Below are positions 9,311 to 19,260 of a DNA stretch of 64,000 bases, piece by piece. The first letter of the stretch is position 1; each line of letters begins with the position of its first letter. Source of the stretch: Rhodospirillum sp. (GTDB lineage Bacteria; Pseudomonadota; Alphaproteobacteria; Dongiales; Dongiaceae); contig PNKY01000005.1 of NCBI GenBank assembly GCA_013822765.1, forward strand, positions 186,001 to 250,000. The letters run 5' to 3'. The notes under the pieces are model-generated. The model did no database searches, was not told where the DNA came from, and worked only from the letters and a program-made list of their open reading frames with translations. Both the position numbers and the translations under genes were made by a program.

Positions 9311-11530
9311 TCAGCCCTTCAACAAATTGAGCTTGGGAGTCTTGGCACGCTTCTTAAGCGCTGAACCGCGTCCCGACAAGCTCGGATTTGTCATGAAATA
9401 GTGGTGCGCGCTGAACGGCGGTTCGTCGCCAGGTTCGACGCGGTGGTACTTGCCGGTGGGATCGGATACAAAGCTCTGCATGTTATCCTTGAGATTCGCG
9501 ATCATGATCTGGTCGAGAATCTGCTGATGCACGGTCGGGTTCTCGATCGGCAGCAGCGTCTCCAGCCGGCGGTCCATGTTGCGCGGCATCCAGTCGGCCG
9601 AGGAGATGAACACCTTGGCCTGGCGCGACGGCAACACCTGGCCGGCGCCGAAGCACACGATGCGCGAATGCTCGAGGAAGCGGCCGATGATGCTCTTGAC
9701 CCGGATGTTCTCGGAGAGGCCGGCGATGCCAGGGCGCAGGCAGCACACGCCGCGCACCACCAGCTCGATCTTCACGCCGGCCTGGCTGGCGCGGTAGAGC
9801 GCGTCGATCAGCTCGCCGTCCACCAGCGAGTTGAGCTTGACCCAGATGTTGCCCGGCCGGCCGGCCTTCACATGCTCGATCTCGTCGCTGATGAGGCGCA
9901 GCAACGTGGGCCGCAAGGTGATCGGCGCGAACGCGACCTTCTCCGTGCTCTCGGGCGTCGCATAGCCGGTCATGTAGTTGAACAGCCGCGCGGCGTCGTG
10001 GCACAGGCCTGGATCGCAGGTGAAGAAGCTGAGGTCGGTATAGATCTTCGCCGTGATCGGATGATAGTTGCCGGTGCCGAAATGCACGTAGGAGCGCAGC
10101 GTGCCGGATTCGCGGCGCATCACCATCGAGACCTTGGCGTGGGTCTTGAGCGCCACGAAGCCGTAGACCACCTGCACGCCGGCGCGCTCCAGGTCGCGCG
10201 CCCAGCGGATGTTGGCGGCCTCGTCGAACCGCGCCTTCAGCTCGACCAGGGCGGTCACCGACTTGCCGGCCTCGGCCGCTTCGATCAGCGCCTTGACGAT
10301 CGGGCTGTTCTCGCTGGTGCGATAGAGGGTCTGCTTGATGGCGACCACGTTCGGATCGCGCGCGGCCTGCAGGATGAACTGCACCACCACGTCGAAGCTC
10401 TCGTACGGGTGGTGGACGACGATATCCTTTTGCCGGACCGCGGCGAAGCAATCGCCACCCATGTCGCGGATGCGCTCCGGGAAGCGCGGGTTGAACGGCG
10501 AGAACTTGAGATCCGGCCGCTCATCGACGATCAGCTTCGAGGTGCTGGCAAGACCGATCAGGCCCTCGAGCGGGAACACGTCGGCGCGGTCGGCGTCGAG
10601 CTCGTCGATCACGAAGGCCAGCAGGTCCTCCGGCATCTCGGCATTCACCTTGAGGCGGATGACGGTGCCGCGGCGGCGCTGCTTGAGCGCGGATTCGAAA
10701 TGGCGGACCAGGTCTTCGGCCTCTTCCATGATCTCGATCTCGCTGTCGCGGATCAGGCGGAAGTGGCCTTTGCTGATGACCTCGAACTGCGGGAACAGCC
10801 GGTCGAGGTAGAGACCGGCCATGTCCTCGATGGTGAGGAACCGTATGTTCTTCGGGTCCGTGCCGGGCAGCCGGATGAAACGCGGCAGTTGCGAGGGCAA
10901 CGGCAGCAGCGCGCGCATCATCTTGCCATCGCTCGCGCGCCGCAGCTCCAGCGCCAGCGCAAAGCCCTGGTTCGGCATGAAGGGGAATGGGTGCGCCGGG
11001 TCGACCGCCATCGGGGTCAGGACCGGGAATATCTGATCCAGGAAGAAGGTGTCCAGCCAAGCCTTATCGGCGCCAGTCAACTCGCCCGGATCGATCACGG
11101 CGACGCCCGCCTCGCGCAGCAGCTGACGCAGGTTGCGCCAATGGGCCTGCTGATTGCGCATCAGTTCGCCGCTGCGCCGGGTGATGGCGGCCAGTTGCTG
11201 GGCCGGGGTCAGGCCATCGGTGCTGGTGACGGAAACGCCGGCCCGGATCTGTCCGCGCAGTCCGGCGACGCGTACCATGTAGAATTCGTCGAGGTTGTTG
11301 GCGGAGATCGACAGGAACCGCAGCCGCTCGAACAGGGGGTGATTGGGGTTGCCCGCCTCATCCAGCACGCGCTCATTGAAGGCGAGCCAGGACAGCTCGC
11401 GATTGATGAAGCGATTGGGCGAGTTCATCTCGATCTTGGGCGGTGACAGGTCTGCTGCAGCGTCGTCCACGACTTGCTCTCCATTCGTGCCGCCCGGCCT
11501 TGCGGGGGCGATCTTGTCGGTCTCGATCAT
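9311..11530 (-). CDS. ppk: Polyphosphate kinase 1
   Basis: A PPK1-type enzyme of about 740 aa that reversibly makes polyphosphate from ATP. It has the N-terminal [16 protein letters not shown] signature, the head domain, and two C-terminal PLD-like domains. The catalytic His is in [10 protein letters not shown] and a second conserved His is in [13 protein letters not shown]. The open frame extends to a GTG at 11572 and an ATG at 11563. A TATAAG hexamer overlapping 11572-11577 looks like a -10 box, which favours ATG 11530; this is inference. It is first gene of ppk-ppx and divergent from the sixA-like gene. Confidence 0.94.
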   Translation of the reverse strand: MIETDKIAPARPGGTNGEQVVDDAAADLSPPKIEMNSPNRFINRELSWLAFNERVLDEAGNPNHPLFERLRFLSISANNLDEFYMVRVAGLRGQIRAGVSVTSTDGLTPAQQLAAITRRSGELMRNQQAHWRNLRQLLREAGVAVIDPGELTGADKAWLDTFFLDQIFPVLTPMAVDPAHPFPFMPNQGFALALELRRASDGKMMRALLPLPSQLPRFIRLPGTDPKNIRFLTIEDMAGLYLDRLFPQFEVISKGHFRLIRDSEIEIMEEAEDLVRHFESALKQRRRGTVIRLKVNAEMPEDLLAFVIDELDADRADVFPLEGLIGLASTSKLIVDERPDLKFSPFNPRFPERIRDMGGDCFAAVRQKDIVVHHPYESFDVVVQFILQAARDPNVVAIKQTLYRTSENSPIVKALIEAAEAGKSVTALVELKARFDEAANIRWARDLERAGVQVVYGFVALKTHAKVSMVMRRESGTLRSYVHFGTGNYHPITAKIYTDLSFFTCDPGLCHDAARLFNYMTGYATPESTEKVAFAPITLRPTLLRLISDEIEHVKAGRPGNIWVKLNSLVDGELIDALYRASQAGVKIELVVRGVCCLRPGIAGLSENIRVKSIIGRFLEHSRIVCFGAGQVLPSRQAKVFISSADWMPRNMDRRLETLLPIENPTVHQQILDQIMIANLKDNMQSFVSDPTGKYHRVEPGDEPPFSAHHYFMTNPSLSGRGSALKKRAKTPKLNLLKG

Positions 11531-11709
11531 AGTCCGGCCGATTCCATCGACGCTAAGGCCCATCCATGACACTTATATGACATGCTCGCTTTTGCCATCA
11601 TAACACACGATTTTTCCATGTTGGACCTTGTTCGAGCCGCCGCCCGAGAGCAAGTATATTGCCAATTAAAGCGGCTAAAACGCCGCGCCTGGGGACTTGG
11701 GCTTTACCT

Positions 11710-12237
11710 GTGCCAAAACGACTGATCCTGCTGCGCCACGCCAAATCGGCGTGGGACAATTCCAGCGTCGCCGATTTCGACCGGCCGCTGTCCAACCGCG
11801 GGCGCAAGGCGGCGCCGCTGGTCGGCGCCTATCTCGGCCGGCGCGGGCTGGTGCCGGGGCTGGTACTGACGTCCTCCGCCACGCGTGCGGTCGAGACCCT
11901 CGACCTGGTGAGCGCTGGCTGGCAGACCAAGCCGACGGTGCGCAAGCTGAAGAGCCTCTATCTCGCCATGCCGCGCGAGATGCTGCGGCGGGTCCAGGCG
12001 GTCGGCAAGGAGCCGGACTGCGTCATGCTGGTCGGCCACAACCCCGGCATCGCCGACCTTGCCAACTGGCTGTGCAGTCAGGGCAAGGCGGAGCCGCGCG
12101 CCAACCTCGCGCGCAAGTTTCCGACCGGCGCCGTCGCGGTGATCGATTTCGATGTGGATGATTGGGCCGAGGTCGATGCGGAAGCCGGCAATCTCGTCGA
12201 GTTCGCGACACCGAAGCAGATCGAGCCCGGCGACTAG
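11710..12237 (+). CDS. SixA-like histidine phosphatase
   Basis: A 175-aa member of the histidine phosphatase superfamily. The catalytic RHA motif is at the N-terminus (LILLRHAKSAWD), SSATRAVET is the second Arg-containing segment, and VGHNPGIADLA carries the second catalytic His. This is the SixA architecture, small and without a cap domain. SixA dephosphorylates phosphohistidine on signalling proteins in E. coli, but the substrate here is unknown. The probable start is GTG 11710; the track extends to a TTG at 11659. It lies between ppk and the CHAD protein, suggesting a phosphate or polyphosphate role. Confidence 0.85.
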   Translation: MPKRLILLRHAKSAWDNSSVADFDRPLSNRGRKAAPLVGAYLGRRGLVPGLVLTSSATRAVETLDLVSAGWQTKPTVRKLKSLYLAMPREMLRRVQAVGKEPDCVMLVGHNPGIADLANWLCSQGKAEPRANLARKFPTGAVAVIDFDVDDWAEVDAEAGNLVEFATPKQIEPGD

Positions 12238-12265
12238 GTTCGCTTCGTTGAATGCTCCAGCCGCT

Positions 12266-13822
12266 TCAGCGGTGCGAGCGCCAGAACCGCTTGGTCTCCG
12301 AGAACTTCGCCCAAACTTCCTGGAATTGCCCGACCTTGCCGTGGACGGCATGTGCCTGCCAGCCGATCACCAGACCCTGGATGCGCTGCAGATCGCTGAG
12401 CTCGACCGCGCCCTCCGCGCCCGCACGCTCCACCAACTGCCGGATCAATTGCCGCCCGACCGCACCGTCGTTGACGGCGCCCAGGCAATCCTGCAAGTCC
12501 GACAGGCGATCCAGAAAACGCTTGGTCGCCTTCGGCTTGTAGAGCGTGGAGAAAGCAAGCGCGACATAGCGCAGCTTCTTGCCGAAGATGCGCAGGCGAT
12601 GCAGTTCTGCATCGGGCAGTTCTGCCCAGCGCTCGCCGAGCTTCATCAGGCGCTTGTAGCGGTTCTGCAGCAGATGCTCGGCGAAGTTCTTGACCGGCGT
12701 ATCCAGATGCGGCCCAGCCAAAGCGTGCCGCCACGCACCGTTATGCAGACCCTGGAACAATTGCAGCTGCATCGCGGCATAGCGCGGATTGTGCAACGCC
12801 TGGATCGCCTCGCGCCGAGCGGCCGCGCGCTCCTGGTTCGCCACCTGCAGGAAGCGCTGGAAGGGCTCGTCGTGCGGCAGATGCGACGACATCTGCGACA
12901 GTGTCTCGAGCACCAGCACGTCCAGATCGCGCGCCGGGCCGCAAGCGCGCTGGGCCCAGCGCAAATCGATCGACCAGGCGGCGTGGACGGTGTCGTCGAT
13001 CAGTTCGCGATAGGCGCCGACGATCGCACGCAAGCGACGCAGCGCGACGCGGAACTGGTGGATCGCCTCCACCGCGCCGGTCGCCAGCATGGCGACTTCG
13101 TTCGCTTGCATCTGGACGATGCAGTTGGTCACGATCTTCTCGAACGCGATCGCGACCGTGTCCTCGTCCGTCAGCCTGACCGGCGTCGCCTTTTGCGGCT
13201 GCGCGGTGAAAGCATCGGCGAGCGCATAGCCGCGCGCCGCCTTGGTGGCGTGGCCGAGGCGGAACGGCACGATATCCAGCAGCTCTTCCGCCGCGCCCCA
13301 CAGGTCGACCCGGTCGCCGCCCTTGAGCTCGATCTCCAGCTCGTGGATCGCCTCTTCGCGGTCGCCGGCGCGGATGCTGCCGCGATCCAGCGACACCTCG
13401 ATCTCCGACGTGCGGTACGGCAGCGTCCAGGAGGTGCGCTCGAAATTGGTGAAGAAAACCGGCTGCAGCCGCGGCCAGACGCCCTGGCGCAGCTCGCGCG
13501 CCAGGATACGGTCGCTGATCTTGGCGAGGCTCGGCATATCGCTCGGCAGCTCGGCCTCGAGCTCGCGGTACGATTGCAAGCCGAGCGCCACGCCGTCGGG
13601 GACTTTCAAAGTCTGGATTCGCTTGCGACCGATCTCGCGCACACGCAGGGCCATGCCGCGCTTAGCCAAGTCGCGCTCCGCCGTGTCGAAATAGACGTTC
13701 CGCAGGATCTTCTTGATGCCCCGGGATCGCAGATTCGGCTTCAGCCGTGTCAGCAATTGATGCGAATCAACGCCGTGGAGCGTCGGCGGCAATTGCAGCT
13801 TCAGCTCCGTCTCGTTCGACAT
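12266..13822 (-). CDS. CYTH-CHAD domain protein
   Basis: A 518-aa two-domain protein. The N-terminal CYTH domain (about residues 1-200) starts with the ExExK signature ETELKL and has the basic and acidic strand pattern of triphosphate tunnel metalloenzymes. The C-terminal CHAD domain (about 225-510) is helical and His/Arg rich, with HQFRVALRRLRA and HRLRIFGKKLRY repeats. CYTH domains bind or hydrolyse triphosphates; CHAD domains have been shown to bind polyphosphate. ATG 13822 is chosen over the upstream track start. The gene converges on the SixA-like gene and is next to ppk/ppx, which supports a role on polyphosphate. Confidence 0.92.
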   Translation of the reverse strand: MSNETELKLQLPPTLHGVDSHQLLTRLKPNLRSRGIKKILRNVYFDTAERDLAKRGMALRVREIGRKRIQTLKVPDGVALGLQSYRELEAELPSDMPSLAKISDRILARELRQGVWPRLQPVFFTNFERTSWTLPYRTSEIEVSLDRGSIRAGDREEAIHELEIELKGGDRVDLWGAAEELLDIVPFRLGHATKAARGYALADAFTAQPQKATPVRLTDEDTVAIAFEKIVTNCIVQMQANEVAMLATGAVEAIHQFRVALRRLRAIVGAYRELIDDTVHAAWSIDLRWAQRACGPARDLDVLVLETLSQMSSHLPHDEPFQRFLQVANQERAAARREAIQALHNPRYAAMQLQLFQGLHNGAWRHALAGPHLDTPVKNFAEHLLQNRYKRLMKLGERWAELPDAELHRLRIFGKKLRYVALAFSTLYKPKATKRFLDRLSDLQDCLGAVNDGAVGRQLIRQLVERAGAEGAVELSDLQRIQGLVIGWQAHAVHGKVGQFQEVWAKFSETKRFWRSHR

Positions 13823-14058
13823 GCCGTCCCCGTGCACTTTCTCCTTTGTGGCGGGCACCATAAAGTGCAGCCTCCGCGCAAGAAAGTTACAGAACCGCGT
13901 CAGTTATGTGACAATTGTCGGTCAGCTGGTCAGATCATAGGTCACAAGCGCGTGAAGGGCCAGGACCCGCATGTCGCAGTCTGTGCGCGGCTGTTAATGT
14001 AACTCCGTCAGTGACTTATTGGTTTCAGTTTCACAATGAGAGAAGCGGAGCGAGCCAG

Positions 14059-14526
14059 ATGAAGGGACGCATCACGAAGCTTGGCGCCATCGCCATCGCC
14101 ACGACGATCGGTTTTGCCACCGTTGCCACCTTGGTGAAGGCGGCAGACCCGATCAGCGATCGCCGGGAGCTCATGAAGGCCAATGGCACCGCCATGAAGG
14201 CGATCAACGAGGCGTTGAAGAACGGCGGCGCGGCCGCCGACCTAGCCCCGCACGCGGCCAAGCTTCATGACGACGCCGTGGCGCTGGCGCCCCTGTTCCC
14301 TGCCGGCACCGATCAGCCGCAGGGCAAGGATCCGGGCCAGACCATGGCCAAGGCAGAAATCTGGTCAAACCCCGACGACTTCGCTGCGGCGCTCAAGAAG
14401 TTCCAGGATGAATCCGCCATGCTCCAGACCGCGGTTGCCGGCGGCGACATGGGCGTCATCAAGGCGGAGTTCGAGAAGCTCGGCGGCGTCTGCGGCGACT
14501 GCCACAAGCAATTCCGCGCGAAGTAG
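14059..14526 (+). CDS. Cytochrome c' (class II c-type cytochrome)
   Basis: A 155-aa exported protein. A signal peptide runs to about residue 29 (TLVKA cut before ADPISDR). A four-helix body follows, and the C-terminal haem site is CGDCHKQFR, as expected for class II cytochromes c, whose CXXCH is near the C-terminus. It acts in the periplasm as a high-spin haem protein that binds NO or CO. ATG 14059 has GGAG upstream; the track extension to 13915 has no signal-peptide logic. It is convergent with a cytochrome b561 gene 3 bp away, a common partner family. Confidence 0.92.
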   Translation: MKGRITKLGAIAIATTIGFATVATLVKAADPISDRRELMKANGTAMKAINEALKNGGAAADLAPHAAKLHDDAVALAPLFPAGTDQPQGKDPGQTMAKAEIWSNPDDFAAALKKFQDESAMLQTAVAGGDMGVIKAEFEKLGGVCGDCHKQFRAK

Positions 14527-14529
14527 GCT

Positions 14530-15231
14530 CTAGCTCATAAAGGTCAGGTGAATCGCCACCGGCACCGCCGCGGCGATCACGGCACAGATGAGCGCGCGCC
14601 ATAGCGGCGCGCGCTTCGTGCTGCCGTCCTGCTCGGCCATGCGCGCAACCGATCGCGGCAAGCGCGCGCGGCCGACCAGCATCGCGCGCACCAGGTTCTC
14701 GCGCTTGAAAGCGCGGTAGACCACGATGACCAGGATGTGCAGCAGCGCCAGCGCCAGCAGGAGAAAGGCGAGCGGCTCGTGGATCTTTTCCAGGATCGAG
14801 CCGAGCCAATTCGGCCAGCGCCCGTAGAGCGGACCTTCGAACAGGACATCGTCGGTCGAGCTCATGCCCGACACGGCCTGCAGGCCGACGAGCAGGACCA
14901 AAGCCAACACCATCAACCCGCCGGCCGCGTTGTGCCCGAAGCTGTAGGAGGGCATCCGTTCCTTGAAGGCGTGCCGCACGTAGCGCAGCGCGGCGCTGGG
15001 CCGGCGCAGGAAATGCCGGAAGCGCGCGGTCGGGCTGCCGACGATGCCCCACAGCAGCCGGAAGATCACCAGGCCCAGCAGTACCATGCCGCTCTGGTAA
15101 TGCACGTCCCGCTCGCCCATCTGGCCGGCGATCCACGAGGTCGCGAAGAAGATGACGAACAACCAGTGGAACAGCCGGACCGGCAGATCCCACATCGGCA
15201 CATCGACCAGCGGCTCCTTCTCTTCGCTCAT
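14530..15231 (-). CDS. Cytochrome b561-type di-haem membrane protein
   Basis: A 233-aa membrane protein starting [26 protein letters not shown]. It has about four membrane helices with haem-ligand histidines in RLFHW, YQSGM, FGHNAAGG and IHEPLAFLLLALALLHI. The family transfers electrons between quinones and periplasmic c-type cytochromes. ATG 15231 has GGGAGAAAAG in front. Its start overlaps the stop of the LysR gene by 4 bp (ATGA), so it is translationally coupled to that regulator. The cytochrome c' gene on the other strand is a probable functional partner. Confidence 0.88.
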   Translation of the reverse strand: MSEEKEPLVDVPMWDLPVRLFHWLFVIFFATSWIAGQMGERDVHYQSGMVLLGLVIFRLLWGIVGSPTARFRHFLRRPSAALRYVRHAFKERMPSYSFGHNAAGGLMVLALVLLVGLQAVSGMSSTDDVLFEGPLYGRWPNWLGSILEKIHEPLAFLLLALALLHILVIVVYRAFKRENLVRAMLVGRARLPRSVARMAEQDGSTKRAPLWRALICAVIAAAVPVAIHLTFMS

Positions 15232-16157
15232 CTTTTCTCCCTGCGGTGCTCGGCGGCGGCGCGGTCGCATTGTGCGGTCAGGTGCTCCGACGCCATGTCC
15301 ATGAACGCGCGCAGCTTGGGAGATTGGTGTCGGTTGGCCGGGTAGACAAGATAGAGATCGTGCGGCTCGATCGGATAATCCTCGAGAACGCGTTTCAGCT
15401 TGCCGGCGCGAATGGCGTCGCCGACCGTGAAATCGGGCAGCAGGGCGACGCCCATGCCGGCATGGAGGAACGACATCAGGAACTGGCCGTTGTTGGACTG
15501 GATGCTGCCATTGACGCGCACGGTGACGATCTTGTTTCCCGCCTTGAATTTCCAATCATAGGGCGAGGTCGACAGGGTGTAGATGAGGCATGCGTGTGAC
15601 TTCAGATCCTCCGGCGTCTTCGGCGTTCCAACGCGCTTGAGATAGCTGGGCGCCGCGCACACCGACCGCGTGATGCTGCTGAGGCGGCGGGCGATCAGGC
15701 TGGAATCCGGTAGGCTGGTGCGGATGCGCAGCGCGGCGTCGAACCCCTCCTCGATCAGATCGACGAACCGGTCGTTGAGCTCGACCTGGATCTCCAGCTT
15801 CGGGTAGCGCTGCGCTATGGCGCAGATCACAGGGCCGAGGACCGCGTTGCCGAAATTGATCGGCGCGCTGATGCGCAGTCGTCCGCTCGGCTCGATCTGC
15901 GAGTTGCGCACCTCGGCCTCGACCTCGGTCAGCTCGTCGAGCAGCCGGACGCAATTCTCGAAATAGCGGCGGCCGGCGTCGGTGGCGTTCAGGCGCCGGG
16001 TCGTGCGATGCAGCAGCGCGGTGCCGAAATGCGCCTCCAGCTCGGCCACCTGCTTGGAGACGGCGGCTTTCGACAGGCCGAGCCGGCGCGCCGCCGCCGA
16101 GAAGCCGCCGGTTTCCACCACGGTGCGGAAGGTCCGCATGGCGCTCAGGCGATCCAT
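15228..16157 (-). CDS. LysR family transcriptional regulator
   Basis: A 309-aa LTTR. The N-terminal winged HTH reads [23 protein letters not shown], followed by the linker helix and a periplasmic-binding-like effector domain from about residue 90. The start is ATG 16157 with GAGGAG upstream. It is divergent from wrbA with about 120 bp between, the usual LTTR control geometry. It is co-transcribed with cytochrome b561 through an ATGA overlap. Either wrbA or the cytochrome genes could be its target; the sequence does not decide. Confidence 0.93.
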   Translation of the reverse strand: MDRLSAMRTFRTVVETGGFSAAARRLGLSKAAVSKQVAELEAHFGTALLHRTTRRLNATDAGRRYFENCVRLLDELTEVEAEVRNSQIEPSGRLRISAPINFGNAVLGPVICAIAQRYPKLEIQVELNDRFVDLIEEGFDAALRIRTSLPDSSLIARRLSSITRSVCAAPSYLKRVGTPKTPEDLKSHACLIYTLSTSPYDWKFKAGNKIVTVRVNGSIQSNNGQFLMSFLHAGMGVALLPDFTVGDAIRAGKLKRVLEDYPIEPHDLYLVYPANRHQSPKLRAFMDMASEHLTAQCDRAAAEHRREKR

Positions 16158-16277
16158 CCAAGCTCCTCATTGTCTACCAGACGTGAACAATTCGATCGCG
16201 AGCATGCGGATACTCAAGACCGGGCGCAAGCCCATATGGTCCTGGCACAGCAACGAATCAATTCCGAGAGGCGCGCG

Positions 16278-16886
16278 ATGACGAAGGTTCTGGTGCTCTA
16301 TTATTCGAGCTATGGCCATCTGGAGACGATGGCGAACGCCGTGGCCGAGGGCGCGAAGGCGGTGTCCGGCGTCCAGGTCGACGTCAAGCGCGTGCCCGAG
16401 CTGGTACCCGACGAGGTGGCGAAGCAGTCCGGCCTCAAGCTGAACCAGGCGGCGCCGGTCGCGACCGTCGACGAGCTCGCCAACTACGACGCCATCATCT
16501 TCGGCGCACCGACCCGCTTCGGCATGATGGCGGCGCAGATGCGCAACTTCCTCGACCAGACCGGCGGGTTGTGGGTCAAGGGCGCGCTGATCGGGAAGGT
16601 CGGCAGCGTCTTCACCTCGACCGCGACCCAGCACGGCGGCCAGGAGAGCACCATCCTCTCCTTCCACACCACCTTGCTGCACCAGGGCATGGTGATCGTC
16701 GGCCTGCCCTATTCCTGCAAGACGCAGATGCGGCTGGACGAGATCACCGGCGGCTCGCCTTACGGCGCCAGCACCATCGCCGGCGGCGACGGCAGCCGCC
16801 AGCCGAGCGAAGGCGAGCTCTCGATGGCACGCTTCCAGGGCGAGCACGTCGCGAAGATCGCTGCCAAGCTGAGCGGCAACGCCTAG
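16278..16886 (+). CDS. wrbA: NAD(P)H:quinone oxidoreductase, WrbA type
   Basis: A 202-aa flavodoxin-like protein. It has the FMN phosphate loop [38 protein letters not shown], and the WrbA-specific [10 protein letters not shown] plus [15 protein letters not shown]. The enzyme reduces quinones by two electrons, protecting against redox stress. The start is ATG 16278 with GAGAGG upstream. It is divergent from the LysR gene, and its stop shares a CTAG with the convergent Gfo/Idh/MocA gene. Confidence 0.95.
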   Translation: MTKVLVLYYSSYGHLETMANAVAEGAKAVSGVQVDVKRVPELVPDEVAKQSGLKLNQAAPVATVDELANYDAIIFGAPTRFGMMAAQMRNFLDQTGGLWVKGALIGKVGSVFTSTATQHGGQESTILSFHTTLLHQGMVIVGLPYSCKTQMRLDEITGGSPYGASTIAGGDGSRQPSEGELSMARFQGEHVAKIAAKLSGNA

Positions 16887-17980
16887 CGAGCGGCTCTTCG
16901 GAACGCCGAGATCAGCAGTTCTACATCGCGGCGCGCCTGCTCGACGGGAGTCGAGACGGGCGCGTCGCCGCATGCGGCCGCGTGGAAGGCGCGCAGCTGG
17001 TCGCGGAACGCCTCTTCGTAGCTGGTGCGGAACTCGGTCGTCTCCAGCGCATGACCGCCGCCGCTGCGCTTCAGCGTGAGGCGTGTCGGCTCGTGGCGCA
17101 GATATGGCGCCGGGAAGGTCAGCTCGATGATCCGGTCGGTGCAGTAGATCGAGATCCGCTCGGTGTAGTCCGGTACGCCGGCGAGACTGAGGTGAGTCAT
17201 CGAGACCCGACCGCCGCCGGGCAGCCCGAACGCCAGCTGCACGCCATGGCCTTCGTCGAACAGCGCTCCGTGATTTGCCTCGGCCGGCAGCGCGACGCCG
17301 AAATGACCGAGGATGCCGTGCACCACCGCGACGTCGTGCACCAGGGACGAAAGATATCCGCCACCGAGCGCCCGCGTTCCAACGGGACTGAGATCGGCGC
17401 CCGCTGACTCGCGCAGCTGCGCCGCGGTTGCCGACCGCGCCTGGCTGCGCAGGTCCGCCGGAATGTCCTTGGGCCAGGTCATCGGCAGATGCGCGGTGAA
17501 AGGCTCGAAGTCCGGATCGTTGACCTCGACCGAGATCAGCTTCACGTCCGCGATGTTGGCCGGCAGCAGTTCCAGCGCGCGCTTGTAGGCGGGATCGTGC
17601 CGCTTCATGTAGGCGACCTGCAGCACCTTGCCGGCGCGATCGCGCGCCGCCGCGATGCGGTCACAGCCGGCGAGCGTCAGGGCCAGCGGCTTCTCGCACA
17701 GCACATGCAGGCCGGCGTCCAGCGCGGCGACGGCGAGATCGGGGTGGAAGGCATCGGGCGCTGCGATCACCACGGCATCCAGGCCGCAATCGAGCAAGCC
17801 TTGGATGTCAGGATGGACATGCTCGAGACCGTATCGATCGCGCAGCGCCTCGCGCACCGCAGCCGACGCATCCGCCAGCGCCACGAAGGCGAAACGGTCA
17901 CGCTCCTCCCACAGATAGAAAGCATGCTCGGCCTGTCCGACCAAACCGGCACCGATCAACCCCACCCGCAATTTTCTCAC
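16883..17980 (-). CDS. Gfo/Idh/MocA family oxidoreductase
   Basis: A 365-aa NAD(P)-dependent oxidoreductase. The N-terminal Rossmann fold begins [18 protein letters not shown], the family motif CEKPLALT carries the conserved EKP near residue 95, and an alpha/beta substrate domain follows. Members act on sugars, inositols or related polyols. The likely start is GTG 17980 with GGGGAGAG upstream; the track extension adds unlikely residues. The specific substrate is not readable from the sequence. The methyltransferase gene upstream on the same strand ends 93 bp before it. Confidence 0.86.
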   Translation of the reverse strand: MRKLRVGLIGAGLVGQAEHAFYLWEERDRFAFVALADASAAVREALRDRYGLEHVHPDIQGLLDCGLDAVVIAAPDAFHPDLAVAALDAGLHVLCEKPLALTLAGCDRIAAARDRAGKVLQVAYMKRHDPAYKRALELLPANIADVKLISVEVNDPDFEPFTAHLPMTWPKDIPADLRSQARSATAAQLRESAGADLSPVGTRALGGGYLSSLVHDVAVVHGILGHFGVALPAEANHGALFDEGHGVQLAFGLPGGGRVSMTHLSLAGVPDYTERISIYCTDRIIELTFPAPYLRHEPTRLTLKRSGGGHALETTEFRTSYEEAFRDQLRAFHAAACGDAPVSTPVEQARRDVELLISAFRRAAR

Positions 17981-18073
17981 AATCCAGCTCTCCCCTTGGG
18001 CAAGAGGCGCTAGAGTCAAGGCCGCATTGCAGGTGTCAAGCCGCCCTTGCGGGAATCCCAGCAACCTGCGCGC

Positions 18074-19093
18074 TCACGCGTCCGACGCAACGCACTCCAG
18101 CAGGCATAGCTCGATCGCAGTCGGCACGATGCGCTGCAGCCGCAGGCCGGCGGCGGCGAGCAGCTGCACAAACTGCTGCTCCGTGCGCTCGCGCCCGCCC
18201 GGGGTGTTGACCATCATGTTGATGTCCATGAACTTCGAGATGTGTGGCCCGCGCCCTTCTGGCACCACGAACTCGACGATCAGCACCTTCGCGCCCGGCG
18301 CCATTGCCTTGCGGCAGTTGCGCAGGATGGCGATGCACTTGTCGTCCGGCCAGTCGTGCAGGATGAACTTGAGCGCATAGAGATCGGCGCCGGCCGGGAC
18401 CGACGCGAAGAAGTCGCCGCTCTCGGTTCGGCATCGATCGGCCACGCCTGCCTTGTCCAGCACCGGACCGGCGGTCGCGATGATTTCGGGCATGTCGAAC
18501 AGGATGCCGCGGGCGCCGGCGTTGGCGCGCAGCACGCTCGCGACCAGAGCCCCATGCCCGCCCCCGACGTCGACCATCTCGCGCACATCGGCGAAGCTAT
18601 AGGCGTTGAGGATGGCGGCGCTGGACGCCGCGGTCTGCGCCGCCATGAACGCATTGAAGGTGGCGGCGGAGTCAGGATGTTCGCGAATGTGAGTGAAGAC
18701 GTCTTGTCCGAACGCGGCGAGGAAGCCTGACTTCCCGGTCTTGAGACACGGCAGCATGCTGCCCCACGCCATCCAGCTCATGGCGCTGCCGGTATAGACG
18801 GCGCGCGCCCGGAACGATCCGGGCACATCCGACCGCAGCCAGTGGGAGCGTTCAGTCAGCGCAAACAGATCGCCGTCGCGCTCTTCGAAAAGCCCTTCGC
18901 TGGAGAGAAAGCGCAACAGGCGACAGAGGAACATTTCGTCCGTTCCGGTCAGGCGCGCGAGCTCCGCGGCGGTTTTCGGGCGCTCCACCAAATGATCCGC
19001 GATGCCTAGCTCGGCGACCGCCGAGACCCCGATGGTGATGGAGAAACCGAGGAGGAGGCGTCGCATGTCCGCAACACCGGCTGGCGGCTGCAT
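18074..19093 (-). CDS. O-methyltransferase family 2 (SAM-dependent)
   Basis: A 339-aa protein with an N-terminal helical dimerisation/winged-HTH domain ([20 protein letters not shown]) and a C-terminal SAM-binding Rossmann domain (motif I VDVGGGHG). [12 protein letters not shown] carries the conserved catalytic-His region of plant caffeate- and bacterial hydroxyneurosporene-type O-methyltransferases. The likely acceptor is a hydroxyl of a small aromatic or isoprenoid, not known here. ATG 19093 has AAAGGAACG upstream. It is divergent from serC. Confidence 0.85.
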   Translation of the reverse strand: MQPPAGVADMRRLLLGFSITIGVSAVAELGIADHLVERPKTAAELARLTGTDEMFLCRLLRFLSSEGLFEERDGDLFALTERSHWLRSDVPGSFRARAVYTGSAMSWMAWGSMLPCLKTGKSGFLAAFGQDVFTHIREHPDSAATFNAFMAAQTAASSAAILNAYSFADVREMVDVGGGHGALVASVLRANAGARGILFDMPEIIATAGPVLDKAGVADRCRTESGDFFASVPAGADLYALKFILHDWPDDKCIAILRNCRKAMAPGAKVLIVEFVVPEGRGPHISKFMDINMMVNTPGGRERTEQQFVQLLAAAGLRLQRIVPTAIELCLLECVASDA

Positions 19094-19203
19094 GTTCGTT
19101 CCTTTCAGATCGTCATCTGAACGCACGGCCAAACCTATCCCAAGGGCGACGGACCTCACCACCCAAGAAAGCTCAATTGACAATCCGCCTTTGGTCGTGC
19201 GAT

Positions 19204-19226
19204 GGGGAGCGTGGGCCACGCTCCCC
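19204..19226 (+). promoter_or_regulatory. serC leader hairpin (candidate serC RNA element)
   Basis: A perfect 10-bp stem, GGGGAGCGTG and CACGCTCCCC, closes a 3-nt loop. It lies 34 nt upstream of the serC ATG in the likely 5' leader. An alphaproteobacterial 'serC' RNA motif upstream of phosphoserine aminotransferase genes has been described. I cannot confirm from memory that this matches its consensus. A TTGACA at 19177-19182 may be the -35 box. Confidence 0.45.
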
Positions 19227-19260
19227 CACCGGAGCGCACCGTTCTGGAAGGGACGCGACC

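Noticed and set aside
9401-11446. 681-aa plus-strand ORF
   Set aside because: Antisense to ppk. PPK1 motifs on the other strand are unambiguous.
12152-14002. 616-aa plus-strand ORF
   Set aside because: Antisense to the CYTH-CHAD gene, with no domain pattern and an improbable amino-acid composition.
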